Notes: generated by a model from the sequence alone, not told the origin. A stretch of DNA of 64,000 nt from Pseudarthrobacter sp. NS4 (GCF_024758005.1 NZ_CP103288.1:62001-126000), one strand, 5' to 3'. Shown: positions 18,217-27,722, numbered from the stretch's first letter. Translations and numbers: made by a program.

Positions 18217-19083
18217 TCAGAGCTCGTTGGGTGCGCCCGGCTCGCCGACTGCGGGGTCCATTCCGTACTTCTCGAGGATCTCCTTGATGGTGCCGTCTTC
18301 GCGGAGCTTTTCGATGTTCTCGTCCAGCGCTTTGCCGAACGTGTCGTTCTCGAGGCTGGACGGCAGCATCACCTGGCCCACTGCAGCGAACTCGGGGACA
18401 TTCGGGTTGGGCGTGACATTGATTACCTGGGCGCCTTCGATCGGGGCGTCCTTAAACCGGTGCGTGGCAGAGGCGGCGGATGCAACGATGGCATCGATGC
18501 GGCCGGCCTTGAGATCTCCGTAGATGGATTCTTCGTCCTGGTAGATCTTGAAGTTGTTTCCAAGCCACTGCTGCAGACTGTTGTTGTAGAGGTTGCCGGC
18601 GACCGAACCGACCACGTTGCCCTCAAGGTTGTCGCTGGTGATGCCCTTGGTCGAGATGATCGCCTGGGGATCGTTCCACAGGGGCGTGCTCATGTAGACG
18701 ATCTTCGCCCGCTCTTTGGTGCGCAGCCAGCTTCCCGAGCCTATGTCGGCGCGTCCGGACTGCACTGATGGGATGACCGCTCCTGCACCACCGGAGGTGG
18801 TCACCGTGACCTCGAGGCATTCGAGTTTGGCGATCTCGTTGATCAGGTCACCCTCCATGCCGGTCACGTTATCGCCTTCCAGGATCGTGGCGGGTGCATA
18901 GTCGTAGCTGGCGACTGTGAGCTCGCCAGGGGTGATTGTCTGGAGGTCATTATGTGCCGGGGTGCAGTCGGTTGCGGTCCCTGCGGTGTCGTTGCCGCCG
19001 CAGGCGGTGAGGGAGATGGCGAGCATGCCGGCGGCGGTGCCGGCGGAAAGCGCGCGTACGAGAGTACGAGGATTTCGTGACAT
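18217..19083 (-). CDS. Polar amino acid ABC transporter substrate-binding lipoprotein
   Basis: A 288-aa family-3 solute-binding protein. The N-terminus is a signal peptide with lipobox LTAC followed by GGND, so it is membrane-anchored outside the cell. The mature part has the SBP_bac_3 pattern, including GMEGDLINEIAKL, the strand ADIGSGSWLRTKER and GSVAGNLYNN. ATG 19083 is preceded by AAAGAAAG; the frame extends further upstream without a better start. It is the last gene of a four-gene minus-strand operon with two permeases and an ATPase. Ligand likely a polar or cyclic amino acid; proline or hydroxyproline would fit the regulon but is inference. Confidence 0.9.
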   Translation of the reverse strand: MSRNPRTLVRALSAGTAAGMLAISLTACGGNDTAGTATDCTPAHNDLQTITPGELTVASYDYAPATILEGDNVTGMEGDLINEIAKLECLEVTVTTSGGAGAVIPSVQSGRADIGSGSWLRTKERAKIVYMSTPLWNDPQAIISTKGITSDNLEGNVVGSVAGNLYNNSLQQWLGNNFKIYQDEESIYGDLKAGRIDAIVASAASATHRFKDAPIEGAQVINVTPNPNVPEFAAVGQVMLPSSLENDTFGKALDENIEKLREDGTIKEILEKYGMDPAVGEPGAPNEL

Positions 19084-19153
19084 GGTTTTTTCTTTCTTTG
19101 CTGGGCGGTGGTGGAGGGGCGGAGTGCCCGGAACGGTGGAATGGTGGTTGGGT

Positions 19154-19819
19154 TCAGTTGCGTTGCAGGTGGCGACTGAGGCGCCGTTCCAGCACCCGGA
19201 CGAGGCCAAGGAAGACGAGGGTGATGGATCCGTAGATCACTGCAGTGAGCATGTAGACGCTGAGGTATTCGAAGCTGATGGATGCGATCTCGAAGCTCTT
19301 GGACATAAGTTCCGGCACGGCGATCACGAACGCGAGTGCACTGGCCTGGAACACGAGGACGGCGAGTCCGGCTAACGGCGGGGTGGAGATCCGCAGGGCC
19401 TGCGGCAGGATGACGATACGGAACCCTGTCCAGCCGCTGAGCCCGGAGGTGAGTGCCGCTTCTTTCTGCCCCAGCGGTACTGCGGCAAGTCCAGCGCGGA
19501 AGTACTCCGACGCGTAGGCGCCGGCGTTCCAACTCAACGCGATGATTGCTGTAGTCAAGGACGTTAGGGTGATCCCCGCATCAGGAAGGCTGAAGTACAG
19601 CAAATACAACAGCACCAGAGCCGGCAGTCCCCGCCCGACCTCCACGAACAGGAACGAGATCCATTGCAGGGGTGCGAGTTTTGCCGCCGCCATTACGGCG
19701 AAGAGCAGGCCGAGCGGGAATCCGATCAGCAACGCGAGTCCGGTTAGCTGAAGGCTGACAACCAGTCCTGGAGCGAGGTTCGGCAACCATCCAAGCCACT
19801 GGGTAAGCATGTCCATCAC
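19154..19819 (-). CDS. Amino acid ABC transporter permease (HisM/GlnP type), second
   Basis: A 221-aa integral membrane permease with about five hydrophobic segments. It has the EAA-type cytoplasmic loop ALTSGLSGWTGFRIVILPQALR that docks on the ATPase. Its start overlaps the stop of the upstream permease (TGATG), so the two are translationally coupled. GTG 19819 or ATG 19816 may be used. Together with the other permease it forms a heterodimeric channel. Confidence 0.92.
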   Translation of the reverse strand: MMDMLTQWLGWLPNLAPGLVVSLQLTGLALLIGFPLGLLFAVMAAAKLAPLQWISFLFVEVGRGLPALVLLYLLYFSLPDAGITLTSLTTAIIALSWNAGAYASEYFRAGLAAVPLGQKEAALTSGLSGWTGFRIVILPQALRISTPPLAGLAVLVFQASALAFVIAVPELMSKSFEIASISFEYLSVYMLTAVIYGSITLVFLGLVRVLERRLSRHLQRN

Positions 19820-20463
19820 GCCACTCCAATCTTCTTGCGCAGCACGAGGTCCGTCCGCCTTGCGACGACGGCGATAATGAGGCTGATCACGATGTAGAGC
19901 GCCCCGGCGGTGATGAACGAGAGAAGGCCTTCATGCGTCTGCCTCGCGCTTTGCTGGGCATAGTAGGTGATCTCACGTACCCCGATCGTGGATGCCAGGG
20001 CGGAATCTTTCAGAAGCCCGATGCCGTAAGTGGCGATCGAGGGCAGCGCGACACGGAACGCCTGCGGGGTAATGATGTGGCCTACGGTGGTTATCGTGCC
20101 CAGCCCGAGCGCGTGGGCGGCTTCGCGTTGGCCCTCGGGGATGCTGAGCAGTCCCGAGCGGTAAATCTCGGCCATGAACGCTGAGGCGATGATGGAGAAC
20201 CCGATGATCGCGGCCTGGATCGTTGACAGCCGCAGCGCGTACTGGGGCAAGCCGAAGTAGATCAGGAACAGCCACGTGATCGGCGGGATAACGCGTACCA
20301 CATTGATGTAAAGGGTAGCGATGCCCCGAATGATCGCGAACGGTGAACGCGCGGCCCCGACGAGCACCAAGCCGATGATGCCTCCATACAGGAGCGCGGA
20401 GCCCGTTACGTAGAGCGTGAGTCCAACACCCTGGGCAATCGCTGGCAAGAGTTCCAAAATCAT
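19816..20463 (-). CDS. Amino acid ABC transporter permease (HisM/GlnP type), first
   Basis: A 215-aa membrane protein of the polar amino acid permease family. The EAA loop reads EAAHALGLGTITTVGHIITPQAFR. About five transmembrane segments are visible. The gene follows the ATPase gene by only eight bases and overlaps the next permease. Confidence 0.92.
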   Translation of the reverse strand: MILELLPAIAQGVGLTLYVTGSALLYGGIIGLVLVGAARSPFAIIRGIATLYINVVRVIPPITWLFLIYFGLPQYALRLSTIQAAIIGFSIIASAFMAEIYRSGLLSIPEGQREAAHALGLGTITTVGHIITPQAFRVALPSIATYGIGLLKDSALASTIGVREITYYAQQSARQTHEGLLSFITAGALYIVISLIIAVVARRTDLVLRKKIGVA

Positions 20464-20470
20464 CGCCGTC

Positions 20471-21262
20471 TCACCTGTCCAGTACGGCTTTGAGAAACTG
20501 CCGGGTGCGTTCGTTCTGCGGCTCCGACATCACCTGCTGACTGGGACCGATCTCCAACACGCCGCCATTGCCCATGACCATGATGCGGTCCGAGACGTCA
20601 CGCGCGAAGTGCATTTCGTGGGTGACCACCAGCATGGTCATGCCCTCGTCGGCCAGGTCGCGCATGACCGCGAGAACCTCGAGGCCGATCTCGGGATCGA
20701 GGGCGGATGTCGGCTCGTCGAAGAGCATGATCTTCGGCGAGAGGGCGAGAGCGCGCGCGATGGCAATGCGCTGTTGCTGCCCTCCCGAGAGGCGGGCCGG
20801 ATACGCCTTGGCCTTTTCAGGCAGGCCCACCCGCTTGAGCAGCTTCTCCGCGACTTCCTGCGCCTGCTCCTTGCTTGCACCCAATACTTTTCGCTGTGGC
20901 AGGGTGATGTTCTCCATCACGGTGAGGTGAGGGAACAGGTTGAAGCTTTGGAAGACCATTCCGGTGACGCGCCGAAGGTGGTCCAGGCTCGCCTTGTCCG
21001 GCAGCTTCCCGCCAGCAACGACGTGGGCCCCACCAATCGAGATAGTTCCCTCTGTTGGAGTCTCCAGGTAGTTCAAGCATCGCAGGAAGGTGCTCTTGCC
21101 CGCCCCAGACGGCCCGATGACCGAGACTACTTCGCCCTCGTTCATCACCAGATTCACGTCAGACAACACACGGTGGGCTCCGTAACTCTTGCCGAGCCCG
21201 GAGACCACGACGTCCCCCGAGAGCGCGATTGGGGGAGCTTTAGTGCCAAAACTTAAGCCCAT
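20471..21262 (-). CDS. Amino acid ABC transporter ATP-binding protein
   Basis: A 263-aa ABC ATPase of the GlnQ/HisP type. Walker A is GPSGAGKST, the Q-loop is in GMVFQSFNLFPH, the signature is LSGGQQQRIAIARAL, Walker B is IMLFDEPTSALDPE and the switch His follows in VVTHEM. ATG 21262 is preceded by GAAGGA; a start ten codons upstream is open but has no ribosome site. It is the first gene of the operon. Confidence 0.94.
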   Translation of the reverse strand: MGLSFGTKAPPIALSGDVVVSGLGKSYGAHRVLSDVNLVMNEGEVVSVIGPSGAGKSTFLRCLNYLETPTEGTISIGGAHVVAGGKLPDKASLDHLRRVTGMVFQSFNLFPHLTVMENITLPQRKVLGASKEQAQEVAEKLLKRVGLPEKAKAYPARLSGGQQQRIAIARALALSPKIMLFDEPTSALDPEIGLEVLAVMRDLADEGMTMLVVTHEMHFARDVSDRIMVMGNGGVLEIGPSQQVMSEPQNERTRQFLKAVLDR

Positions 21263-21520
21263 TTTTCGTTTCCTTCGGGTAGTCGGACGCATCAGCCCGA
21301 GATCGGACTGAGAACGTGCGTCACAATGTTTACTAATCCATGCAGGTCGACGCAGCTGGTGTCATCAGATACCACCCGTCAAACGCGAGCTGCTCATCGC
21401 CATTTACGGTGGGTGGACCGCAGGGCCGCGCTACTTGTACTGCGCCGGAACAAGATGTGAATTACCCCACACCATGTGCCTTCCATCACTCTAGTCGGCG
21501 GCGGGTTCGCTGTCTAGATC

Positions 21521-21530
21521 TGTGATCACA
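21521..21530. promoter_or_regulatory. TGTGATCACA operator upstream of the ABC operon (regulon site 4)
   Basis: Perfect palindrome with an ATATG flank when read on the minus strand (ATATGTGATCACAGATC). TAGACA is downstream as a possible -10; no good -35 was seen. It lies 258 bases before the ATPase start. Confidence 0.5.
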
Positions 21531-22171
21531 TATTTCTGTTTCCTGAGGAGTGCCGGTCCGCAGGGCCCTTCCTGAAGATGGTGTGGCGCACCTGCTGGTC
21601 TTCATGCCGATCCCGCAGCCACGGCATGGCGGCTTTCGGAACACCACCTTCTGTGTGCTGGACCAGGGCCCCGGTGCATACAAAGGATGGAAAAGACCCT
21701 CACACCCGAGGGCAGTGCCCAGCAAGGGCGATGCCTTCCCTTTGGCGTTCCCGAATGGCAGAGCAGGCGAATTCAGCGAAGGCCTCCATGACGGAGAGCA
21801 TGAGGTAGGTCAATGTGGGAGTCCCCGCGGGGAAGAAAAGGCTCTCTTAGATGATCTACACAGCGCGGCTTTGCGTGAGACGTTGGGCGAGGGCGCCCAA
21901 GTCGTCGGGCGTATGACGGGCCTGTCCCTGCTGTACTCCGCGACGACTACCCCGTGGCGCGCTAACCACAGCAGTTCCGTGAGTTGCGCGGCAGGTCGGG
22001 GCAACTGCGCCTGTTCACCTGGAGCCCAACGCTGGCGGTTTGGTTTCCCGACGGACCTCTAGGATCCCGGGCGCGACCAGGCACGGCACCACAGATCCGG
22101 ATGGCCACTAGGGGAACAAAGGTCCCGCAGCGGTGGTTGCTGCTTTGCAGGGAGCAGGGCAGCCTTGATAA
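21531..22171. other. Intergenic region without a supportable gene
   Basis: Between the ABC operon control region and the end of the SDR gene. Open frames of up to 170 aa have no ribosome site and unlikely composition. A decayed gene is possible but I cannot recognise one. Confidence 0.4.
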
Positions 22172-23065
22172 TCAGCGGAGCAGGGTCGGAGGAACCGGTC
22201 CTGCTGTCGCTGGGTGTACCACGGGCCGGGCTTCCACTTGCGGTGCCCGCCCCTGCGCCATCATGCCACCGTCGATATTGAAGATCTGCCCCGTCACGTA
22301 CGCTGATTCTGCGGAAGCCAGGAAGATAACTGCAGCAGCAACATCCTCCGGTGTACCGGGACGGCCCATGGGAATCTGGGCGGCGCGGAGGTGCTCTTTG
22401 CCTTTTGGCGCGGGCGGCTCCCCGTCGACGGCGATCGCGCCGGGGCGCAGGGCATTGACGCGGATGTTCCAGGGGGCGAGGTCCACAGCTACAGCCCGGG
22501 TGAATGATTCCATTGCGCCTTTGACGGAGTCGTAAGGGATGCTGTTGCGGTGTGCGCGTTCGGCTCCGATTGAGCTGATGTTGATGATGGAGCCTTTTCG
22601 GCCGCTGGTGGCAAGCCCTCGCGCGGCCCGTTGGGTGCAACCGTAGAGCATGTTTAGATTCCTGCTCACGAAGACTTCCCAGTCGGACGGCTCTACAGAC
22701 AGGAAGTTGTCCCAGACCGTCTGGCCGATGCGGGCGTAGGCGTTGTTTACCAGGACGTCTACAACGCCGAGCGTATTTTCGGTCTGGGCGAAAATCTGGT
22801 CCACTTGGGCGAAGTCGGACATATCGCCGACGGCCGGTTGCGCGTCCACCCCGACGTCCCGCAGCTCGCTAACGACAGCTGCTGCGGCCGTTGCATCGAC
22901 ATCGTTAACTGCAACGCGGGCACCCTCCGATCCGCACCGCAGGGCAATGGCTCGTCCGATATTGCGGCCGGCCCCTGTAACCAACACGGTCCGGCCGGTA
23001 AGGGCACGATTGCCGGTCGTAACTGCGGGGGATACCCAGCTGGTAGTTGCTTGATCGTGGTTCAT
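22172..23065 (-). CDS. SDR-family oxidoreductase
   Basis: A 297-aa short-chain dehydrogenase/reductase. The cofactor motif is TGAGRNIGRA (~30), followed by NNAY at 107, the catalytic Ser in INISSIG (~164), and Tyr178-x-x-x-Lys182. The C-terminus keeps the typical YVTGQIFNIDGGM block, then carries an extension of about 40 residues. ATG 23065 follows GAAAGAG; the frame extends to 23122 but without support. It catalyses NAD(P)-dependent alcohol/ketone interconversion on an unknown substrate. A regulon-like site lies 65 bases upstream. Confidence 0.88.
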   Translation of the reverse strand: MNHDQATTSWVSPAVTTGNRALTGRTVLVTGAGRNIGRAIALRCGSEGARVAVNDVDATAAAAVVSELRDVGVDAQPAVGDMSDFAQVDQIFAQTENTLGVVDVLVNNAYARIGQTVWDNFLSVEPSDWEVFVSRNLNMLYGCTQRAARGLATSGRKGSIINISSIGAERAHRNSIPYDSVKGAMESFTRAVAVDLAPWNIRVNALRPGAIAVDGEPPAPKGKEHLRAAQIPMGRPGTPEDVAAAVIFLASAESAYVTGQIFNIDGGMMAQGRAPQVEARPVVHPATAGPVPPTLLR

Positions 23066-23129
23066 GCCGTCTCTTTCAGGGCAATCAGGGTGACCGGGAC
23101 TTGCTTTAGGCTTGCCGTCCAACGACGCC

Positions 23130-23139
23130 TGTGATCACC
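23130..23139. promoter_or_regulatory. Near-perfect operator upstream of the SDR gene (regulon site 5)
   Basis: TGTGATCACC, one base off the palindrome, lies in the 135-base gap between the SDR gene and the GntR gene upstream of it. Promoter boxes are not convincing. Confidence 0.45.
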
Positions 23140-23200
23140 TCTGCAGAATGGTGCTGTGAAGCGTTGGATTGTGTTGCCGTGACTCAAACGAGGGGTCCAC

Positions 23201-23944
23201 TTAGTGTGACACCAGGCGTTTTTCAAGGCGTCGGCGGGCACTGGCAAGGGACTGCTTGGTTAATTTTGTAGCTGCCTTGACATCCCTTGCCCGGGCAGCA
23301 TCGAGGATAGCTGGCTGCGGGGTCCAAAGACTGGCATCGTCGTGATCGATGGCCTCCGTGGCACCGATGACCTTATAGGGCCGGCATTGCAGCCAGAGGC
23401 TTTCTATGACGTCCATCAGTACCGGATTACCGCCGGCTGAGTACAGGGTCCGGAGCAGGTCTTCGTCATCGTCCAAGGCATCCCAGACGCGGCGTTCAGC
23501 GACCGCTTTTTGCATCCGGGCGCAAGCTGCCTCCATGCGGGTGAGGTCAGCGTCCGTGACCTTGGCGGCTCCCCGGCGCGCGGCTTCGATTTCCAGGGTG
23601 GCTCTGACTTCGTAAATGTGGATCAGTTCTTCTACGGTGAATTGACGAACAATTGCCCCCCGATGGGCCGCTACCCGCGTGGCGAGTCCCGTCTCTTCCA
23701 GCTTACGAATGGCCTCCCGGACAGGCATCACGCTGGTACCGACCATAGCTGCAACATCCCGAACCCTCAGCGGAGAGCCTCCGGCCAGTTCCCCGGTGAG
23801 GATAGCGGTCCGTAGTGCCTCGTAGACCTGATCCGCGACCAGGGCGGGAGTGACAGCGAGAGCTGGAGAAGATTGCAAGGCGGACATCGGTGCAGACGTC
23901 TTGGTCTCCGGGTGCTGTGGAGCTTCCGCAATTTTTCCTGGCAT
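23201..23944 (-). CDS. GntR-family regulator, FCD subfamily (copy 2)
   Basis: A 247-aa FCD regulator with an N-terminal extension of about 30 residues relative to its paralogs. The winged helix includes VGTSVMPVREAIRKLEETGL; the FCD domain follows ELIHIYEVR and shows the Asp and His residues (DDDEDL, QCRPYKVIG) common to this branch. ATG 23944 has AGGA about eight bases upstream; ATG 23887 is an alternative. It lies upstream of the SDR gene on the same strand and may regulate it. Confidence 0.9.
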   Translation of the reverse strand: MPGKIAEAPQHPETKTSAPMSALQSSPALAVTPALVADQVYEALRTAILTGELAGGSPLRVRDVAAMVGTSVMPVREAIRKLEETGLATRVAAHRGAIVRQFTVEELIHIYEVRATLEIEAARRGAAKVTDADLTRMEAACARMQKAVAERRVWDALDDDEDLLRTLYSAGGNPVLMDVIESLWLQCRPYKVIGATEAIDHDDASLWTPQPAILDAARARDVKAATKLTKQSLASARRRLEKRLVSH

Positions 23945-24163
23945 GGGAGAATCCTAATTCGAATCCGCGGTTGGATGCGCAGCCGCCCACAGGCAGCCTG
24001 GCACCGGGCCGGAGGGCTGTCGCTGGATTGCCCGTTGTGCTGCTGGAGCCCTGAACCAAGCCGCCACCGCCCAGCGGCTGGCAGCTCCCGGGTGGAGGCG
24101 CCTTGTCCGATCCGTTCTTTCCTTCTCCCCGGGCCTTCGACGCATGGGAACCGGCGCCGAGGA

Positions 24164-24964
24164 TCAGCCGGGTGAATCGACCTTGCTGAGGTCCAGAGCC
24201 GCTTCACATGTGGAGTATATGAACTGCGTACGAGCGTCGTCAGTCCCGGCCCGTTCAAGGGGAACCATCGTGGTGACTACGCCGGCGAGGCCGCCCGTTT
24301 CGTTGAAAACGGGAGCGCTGACGCCCCAGATTCCCGGTGCGAGGGCCCCGGAGCTGGTTGAATAACCGCGTTCACGGATGTTCTCCAGGTCAGCTCGGAT
24401 GGCACCCTCCTCGTCCTTTGTCAAAAACTGTGCTGCGAACATCTCACTAACTTCCTCGTCTGGCAGAAACGCAAGGATGGCGCGGGCGCTGGCCCCGTGC
24501 AACAGCGGGCGCGAGCGTCCCGCGGCATAGCTGCAGCTAAGGATATGCTCGCTCTCTACGGATTCAACGCAGAGAGCTTCGCCGCCGCTCTGAACCAGGT
24601 AGGCAGCCAACTCTCCGGTCTCTTGAGAGAGCTGTTCAAGTCGTTGCCGCACAACTCCCTGTGCCAACGCTTCCTGGCGGTAGTTGTCAGCCAAGCGCAC
24701 AACTTCCGGGCCGGCGGAATAGCGTCCTATTACTTGACTCTCAACTACGAAGCCGGCCTGCAGCAGAGTTTGGAGGTGTCTGTAGACAGTGGAGGCAGGG
24801 ATCCGGAGTAGGCCCGCGATCTGGGAGCTGCTGAGGCTCCGGTGGCGGGCAAACAGCAGCAGGATGGACATCGCTACCCCGCGCTCATCCCGCTTCTTCA
24901 GGGACGCTGCGGCTGCAGCCTGGCTTGAGGCTGCCATGATACGGGAAAGGGTTCGCTTCTTCAT
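24164..24964 (-). CDS. IclR-family transcriptional regulator
   Basis: A 266-aa IclR protein. The N-terminal winged helix (residues ~25-85) includes SSSQIAGLLRIPASTVYRHL, and the C-terminal ligand domain includes GEALCVESVES, HGASARAILAF and SGALAPGIWGVSAPVFN. ATG 24964 follows CGGAAG. The long open frame upstream is excluded because it crosses two hairpin terminators. IclR proteins sense small organic acids; target genes here are uncertain. Confidence 0.9.
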   Translation of the reverse strand: MKKRTLSRIMAASSQAAAAASLKKRDERGVAMSILLLFARHRSLSSSQIAGLLRIPASTVYRHLQTLLQAGFVVESQVIGRYSAGPEVVRLADNYRQEALAQGVVRQRLEQLSQETGELAAYLVQSGGEALCVESVESEHILSCSYAAGRSRPLLHGASARAILAFLPDEEVSEMFAAQFLTKDEEGAIRADLENIRERGYSTSSGALAPGIWGVSAPVFNETGGLAGVVTTMVPLERAGTDDARTQFIYSTCEAALDLSKVDSPG

Positions 24965-25004
24965 GGAAAACTTCCGAGGCTGGGTGGAAGACCGGAGAGG
25001 GGAG

Positions 25005-25039
25005 CAGCCGCCGCCTGAGCAGAAATCAGGCGGCGGCTG
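25005..25039. terminator. 14-bp hairpin between aldehyde dehydrogenase and IclR genes
   Basis: Perfect arms 25005-25018 and 25026-25039 with a 7-base loop, just upstream of the IclR start. It acts as a second terminator for the GntR-dehydrogenase operon or as an IclR leader hairpin. Confidence 0.6.
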
Positions 25040-25082
25040 CTGGAGGCCGTTCGGATCATTGCGAGGGAGTCCGACGGCGGTT

Positions 25083-25118
25083 GGAAGGCCGAGTGGGCAG
25101 GTGCCCACCCGACCTTCC
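25083..25118. terminator. 17-bp hairpin after the semialdehyde dehydrogenase gene
   Basis: Arms 25083-25099 and 25102-25118, two non-Watson-Crick pairs, loop of two. It lies 47 bases after the dehydrogenase stop. Confidence 0.65.
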
Positions 25119-25164
25119 AGTGGAGGCGCTGTACCGCACGCCTTCTTGTCGGGACGGGTCCCGC

Positions 25165-26808
25165 TTACTGGGCCAGGTAGGGCATCCGCCATTCCGTGGA
25201 GGGCGAGAAGTTCTCGTGGATGAACCGGCCGCTAAGCCACCGCTGCAGGGCCAGGCGCGAACCGGTCTTGTCGTTGGTGCCCGATGCCCGGCCGCCGCCG
25301 AAGGAGACCTGTCCCATCAGGGCGCCGGTCGGCTTGTCGTTGATGTACGTCATGCCAGCAGCATTGCGGAGCTTGTCCAGCGCCAGGGATACTGCCCGGC
25401 GGTCGTTGGCGAAGATGGACAATGTCAGGGCGTAGTTGCTGGTCTGGTCCACCAGGTCCAGCACAGACTCCCATTCGCTGTCCTCGTAGACGTAGACCGT
25501 CAGGAGGGGGCCGAAGAATTCCTCGCTCATGGTGAAGGCATGGGGATCAGTAGTCTCGAAGATCGTTGGTTCAACGAACCAGCCCTCTTCAGGAAGGACG
25601 TTGCCGCCGGCGAGCAAGGTGTGGCTCGGGAGGGCTTTGGCCTTGTCGATTGCAGCCTCGAGCTTCCGGAGAGACGTCTCGTCGATGACTGCTCCGAGGA
25701 ATGTCTCGTGCTCGGATGGATCACCCAGGCGGAGCGACTTTGTGGTCTCGACGAGTTCGTCTTTGATCTTGTTCCAGATGCTGCGTGGGATGTAGGTGCG
25801 CGAAGACGCGGAGCACTTCTGGCCGGCATATTCGAAGGAGCTGCGGATCAAGGCAGCGCGCAGGGCATCTGCGTCGGCGCTCGGGTGGGCCACCACGGCG
25901 TTCTTGCCGCCGGTTTCACCCACCAGGCGGGGGAAGGAACGGTACTGGTCGATGTTGTCTCCGGCCTTTTTCCAAAGGCTGCGGAACACGTCGGTAGAGC
26001 CCGTGAAGTTCAGGCCCGCAAAGTCCGGGTGGCTCATCGCCTGGTCGGAGATAGCACGGCCCGAGCCATGGACGAGGTTGATCACGCCCGGCGGAAGCCC
26101 GGCTTCCTCGAACATCCGCATGAGGACGTCGTTGCTGAGCGCCGCCTTTTCCGAGGGCTTCCACACAACGGTGTTCCCCATAAGGGCCGGCGTGGTGGGC
26201 AGGTTGCTTCCAATGGCAGTGAAGTTGAACGGTGTGATCGCCAGGACGAACCCTTCCAGACCGCGCTGGTCCAGCGAGTTGCCTTCGCCCTGCAGGGATC
26301 CCGGCTGATCAGCGAAGATCTGCTGGGCAAGGTGGGCGTTGTAGCGGAAGAAGTCAGCTACCTCGCTGGCGGCGTCGATCTCTGCCTGGTGGAAAGTCTT
26401 CGACTGGCCAAGAATGGTGGTAGCTACCAGCTCGTCACGGTACTTTCCAGCGGCAAGGTCGCCGGCGCGCAGGAAAATTGCGGCCCGTTCCCACCAAGGG
26501 GTGCGGGACCATTCGTGCTGTGCGGCCAGGGCGGCGTCGATCGCAGCTTGGACTACCGCCTCATCAGCGGTTGGGATACGGGCCAGCACCTGGGCGTGGC
26601 GGTGGGGTGCGGTGACGTTGCGCAGCTCCCCGGTCATGGAGCGTTCGCCGTTGATGACGTGCGGCAGTTCGCGCACGCTGGCTGTGATCTCCGCAATCAC
26701 TTTCTTGACGGACGCCGCTTCAGGTGAGCCGGGGCGGAATTCCCGCGACGGCTCATTGTGCGGCGTTGGGACTTTGAAGTTTCCAGTAACGCTGACTGTC
26801 TGGGACAT
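25165..26808 (-). CDS. L-glutamate gamma-semialdehyde (P5C) dehydrogenase, copy 1
   Basis: A 547-aa aldehyde dehydrogenase of the P5C dehydrogenase branch (1-pyrroline-5-carboxylate to glutamate with NAD). The catalytic Cys is at ~332 in GQKCSASS and the general base Glu at ~298 in GETGGKNAV. The family-specific FDHVFF-like zone reads VLAITPFNFTAIGSNL, which distinguishes P5CDH from other ALDHs. It follows the GntR gene 26859-27533 by 50 bases and so is probably in an operon with its regulator. A second, very similar enzyme is encoded at 33888. It completes proline, ornithine or hydroxyproline breakdown to glutamate. Confidence 0.93.
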   Translation of the reverse strand: MSQTVSVTGNFKVPTPHNEPSREFRPGSPEAASVKKVIAEITASVRELPHVINGERSMTGELRNVTAPHRHAQVLARIPTADEAVVQAAIDAALAAQHEWSRTPWWERAAIFLRAGDLAAGKYRDELVATTILGQSKTFHQAEIDAASEVADFFRYNAHLAQQIFADQPGSLQGEGNSLDQRGLEGFVLAITPFNFTAIGSNLPTTPALMGNTVVWKPSEKAALSNDVLMRMFEEAGLPPGVINLVHGSGRAISDQAMSHPDFAGLNFTGSTDVFRSLWKKAGDNIDQYRSFPRLVGETGGKNAVVAHPSADADALRAALIRSSFEYAGQKCSASSRTYIPRSIWNKIKDELVETTKSLRLGDPSEHETFLGAVIDETSLRKLEAAIDKAKALPSHTLLAGGNVLPEEGWFVEPTIFETTDPHAFTMSEEFFGPLLTVYVYEDSEWESVLDLVDQTSNYALTLSIFANDRRAVSLALDKLRNAAGMTYINDKPTGALMGQVSFGGGRASGTNDKTGSRLALQRWLSGRFIHENFSPSTEWRMPYLAQ

Positions 26809-26858
26809 TATCTGGGTATCTCCTCTTTGATTTCCCGGCCTGTGAGGCCGCGGGGTGG

Positions 26859-27533
26859 TTAGTGGGTTTCCAGCCGCAGCTCAAGCCGGCGCAGTGCGCT
26901 GGCCAGGGACTCGGCGGTGATGGTGGTGGCTGCGGCGGTGTCGCCGTCCATGAGTGCCTGGACCAATGCCGGCTGCGGGGTCCAGAGCGTGTCGTCGTGC
27001 TTGGCCACGGCTTCCGTCGCGCCGATCACCTTGTAGGGCCGGCACTGAAGCCAAAGCTGTTCAATGGTGCTGACCAGGACTGGATTGCCGGAAGCCCGAT
27101 ACAGCGTTCGAAGCACATCCTCGTCCAGGTCAAGCGCATCAACAATCCGGCCTTCCTCCACTGCTTGCTGCATCTTTGAGCAAGCGGCCTGCATCAGCTG
27201 TGTGTCTTCGCGGCTGATGTTGGGAGCACCTTGGGTGGCCGCTTCCACCTCCAGAATGGTCCGGACGTCATAGATGTGGATCAGCTCTGCTGCAGTGAAG
27301 GTTCGGACTACGGCGCCCCTGTGGGGGATGCGGGTTGCCAGCCCGGCCTCCTCCAGCCGGCGGATCGCCTCCCGGACCGGCATGACGCTGGTTCCTACCA
27401 TGGCTGCCAAATCCCTTACACGAAGGGGCGACCCTGCTTCCAGTGAACCCGTCAGGACCGCGTTCTCAAGCACCTCGTAGACCTGGTCCGCCACCAGGGT
27501 GGGCGTGACAGATCTTGGTATTTGAAGGCTCAT
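26859..27533 (-). CDS. GntR-family regulator, FCD subfamily (copy 3)
   Basis: A 224-aa FCD regulator, first gene of the operon with P5C dehydrogenase copy 1. The HTH contains VGTSVMPVREAIRRLEEAGL, and the FCD part shows LDLDEDVL and QCRPYKVIGATEAV, nearly identical to copy 2. Two operator-like palindromes lie at 27563 and 27671, so autoregulation is likely. It is the best candidate for the controller of the proline regulon. Confidence 0.92.
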   Translation of the reverse strand: MSLQIPRSVTPTLVADQVYEVLENAVLTGSLEAGSPLRVRDLAAMVGTSVMPVREAIRRLEEAGLATRIPHRGAVVRTFTAAELIHIYDVRTILEVEAATQGAPNISREDTQLMQAACSKMQQAVEEGRIVDALDLDEDVLRTLYRASGNPVLVSTIEQLWLQCRPYKVIGATEAVAKHDDTLWTPQPALVQALMDGDTAAATTITAESLASALRRLELRLETH

Positions 27534-27562
27534 GGAGTGCTCCGTTTCCCGGCAGTGCAGCG

Positions 27563-27577
27563 TGATATTTGATCACA
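27563..27577. promoter_or_regulatory. Operator-like TGATATTTGATCACA (regulon site 6)
   Basis: Same TGATA flank and right half as sites 1-3, with TTTGATCACA in place of TGTGATCACA. It lies 30 bases upstream of the GntR start. Confidence 0.5.
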
Positions 27578-27661
27578 GTCAAGCTTACGGCATGCCCTGT
27601 CAGCCTTCGAGCGGCTTTTTGTAGGTGTCGTGGCCCAACTCTCTTCCGAGCTGTGAAGAAA

Positions 27662-27690
27662 AGACTATCCTGTGATCACAAATCACACAA
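27662..27690 (-). promoter_or_regulatory. Promoter with TGTGATCACA operator (regulon site 7)
   Basis: On the minus strand TTGTGT (27685-27690), 17 bases, TAGTCT (27662-27667), with TGTGATCACA at 27671-27680. The layout is nearly identical to that at 36772-36800. It would drive the GntR-P5CDH operon. Confidence 0.6.
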
Positions 27691-27722
27691 GGGGGGTCCC
27701 GTTGTTTACGGAAGTAAAGCGG

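Noticed and set aside
21550..22062. 170-aa open frame in the gap after the ABC operon control region
   Set aside because: No ribosome site, no recognised domain, and competing frames on the other strand.
25081..26727. 548-aa plus-strand open frame opposite P5C dehydrogenase
   Set aside because: Exact antisense of a well-supported gene, with low-complexity Val/Gly/His composition.
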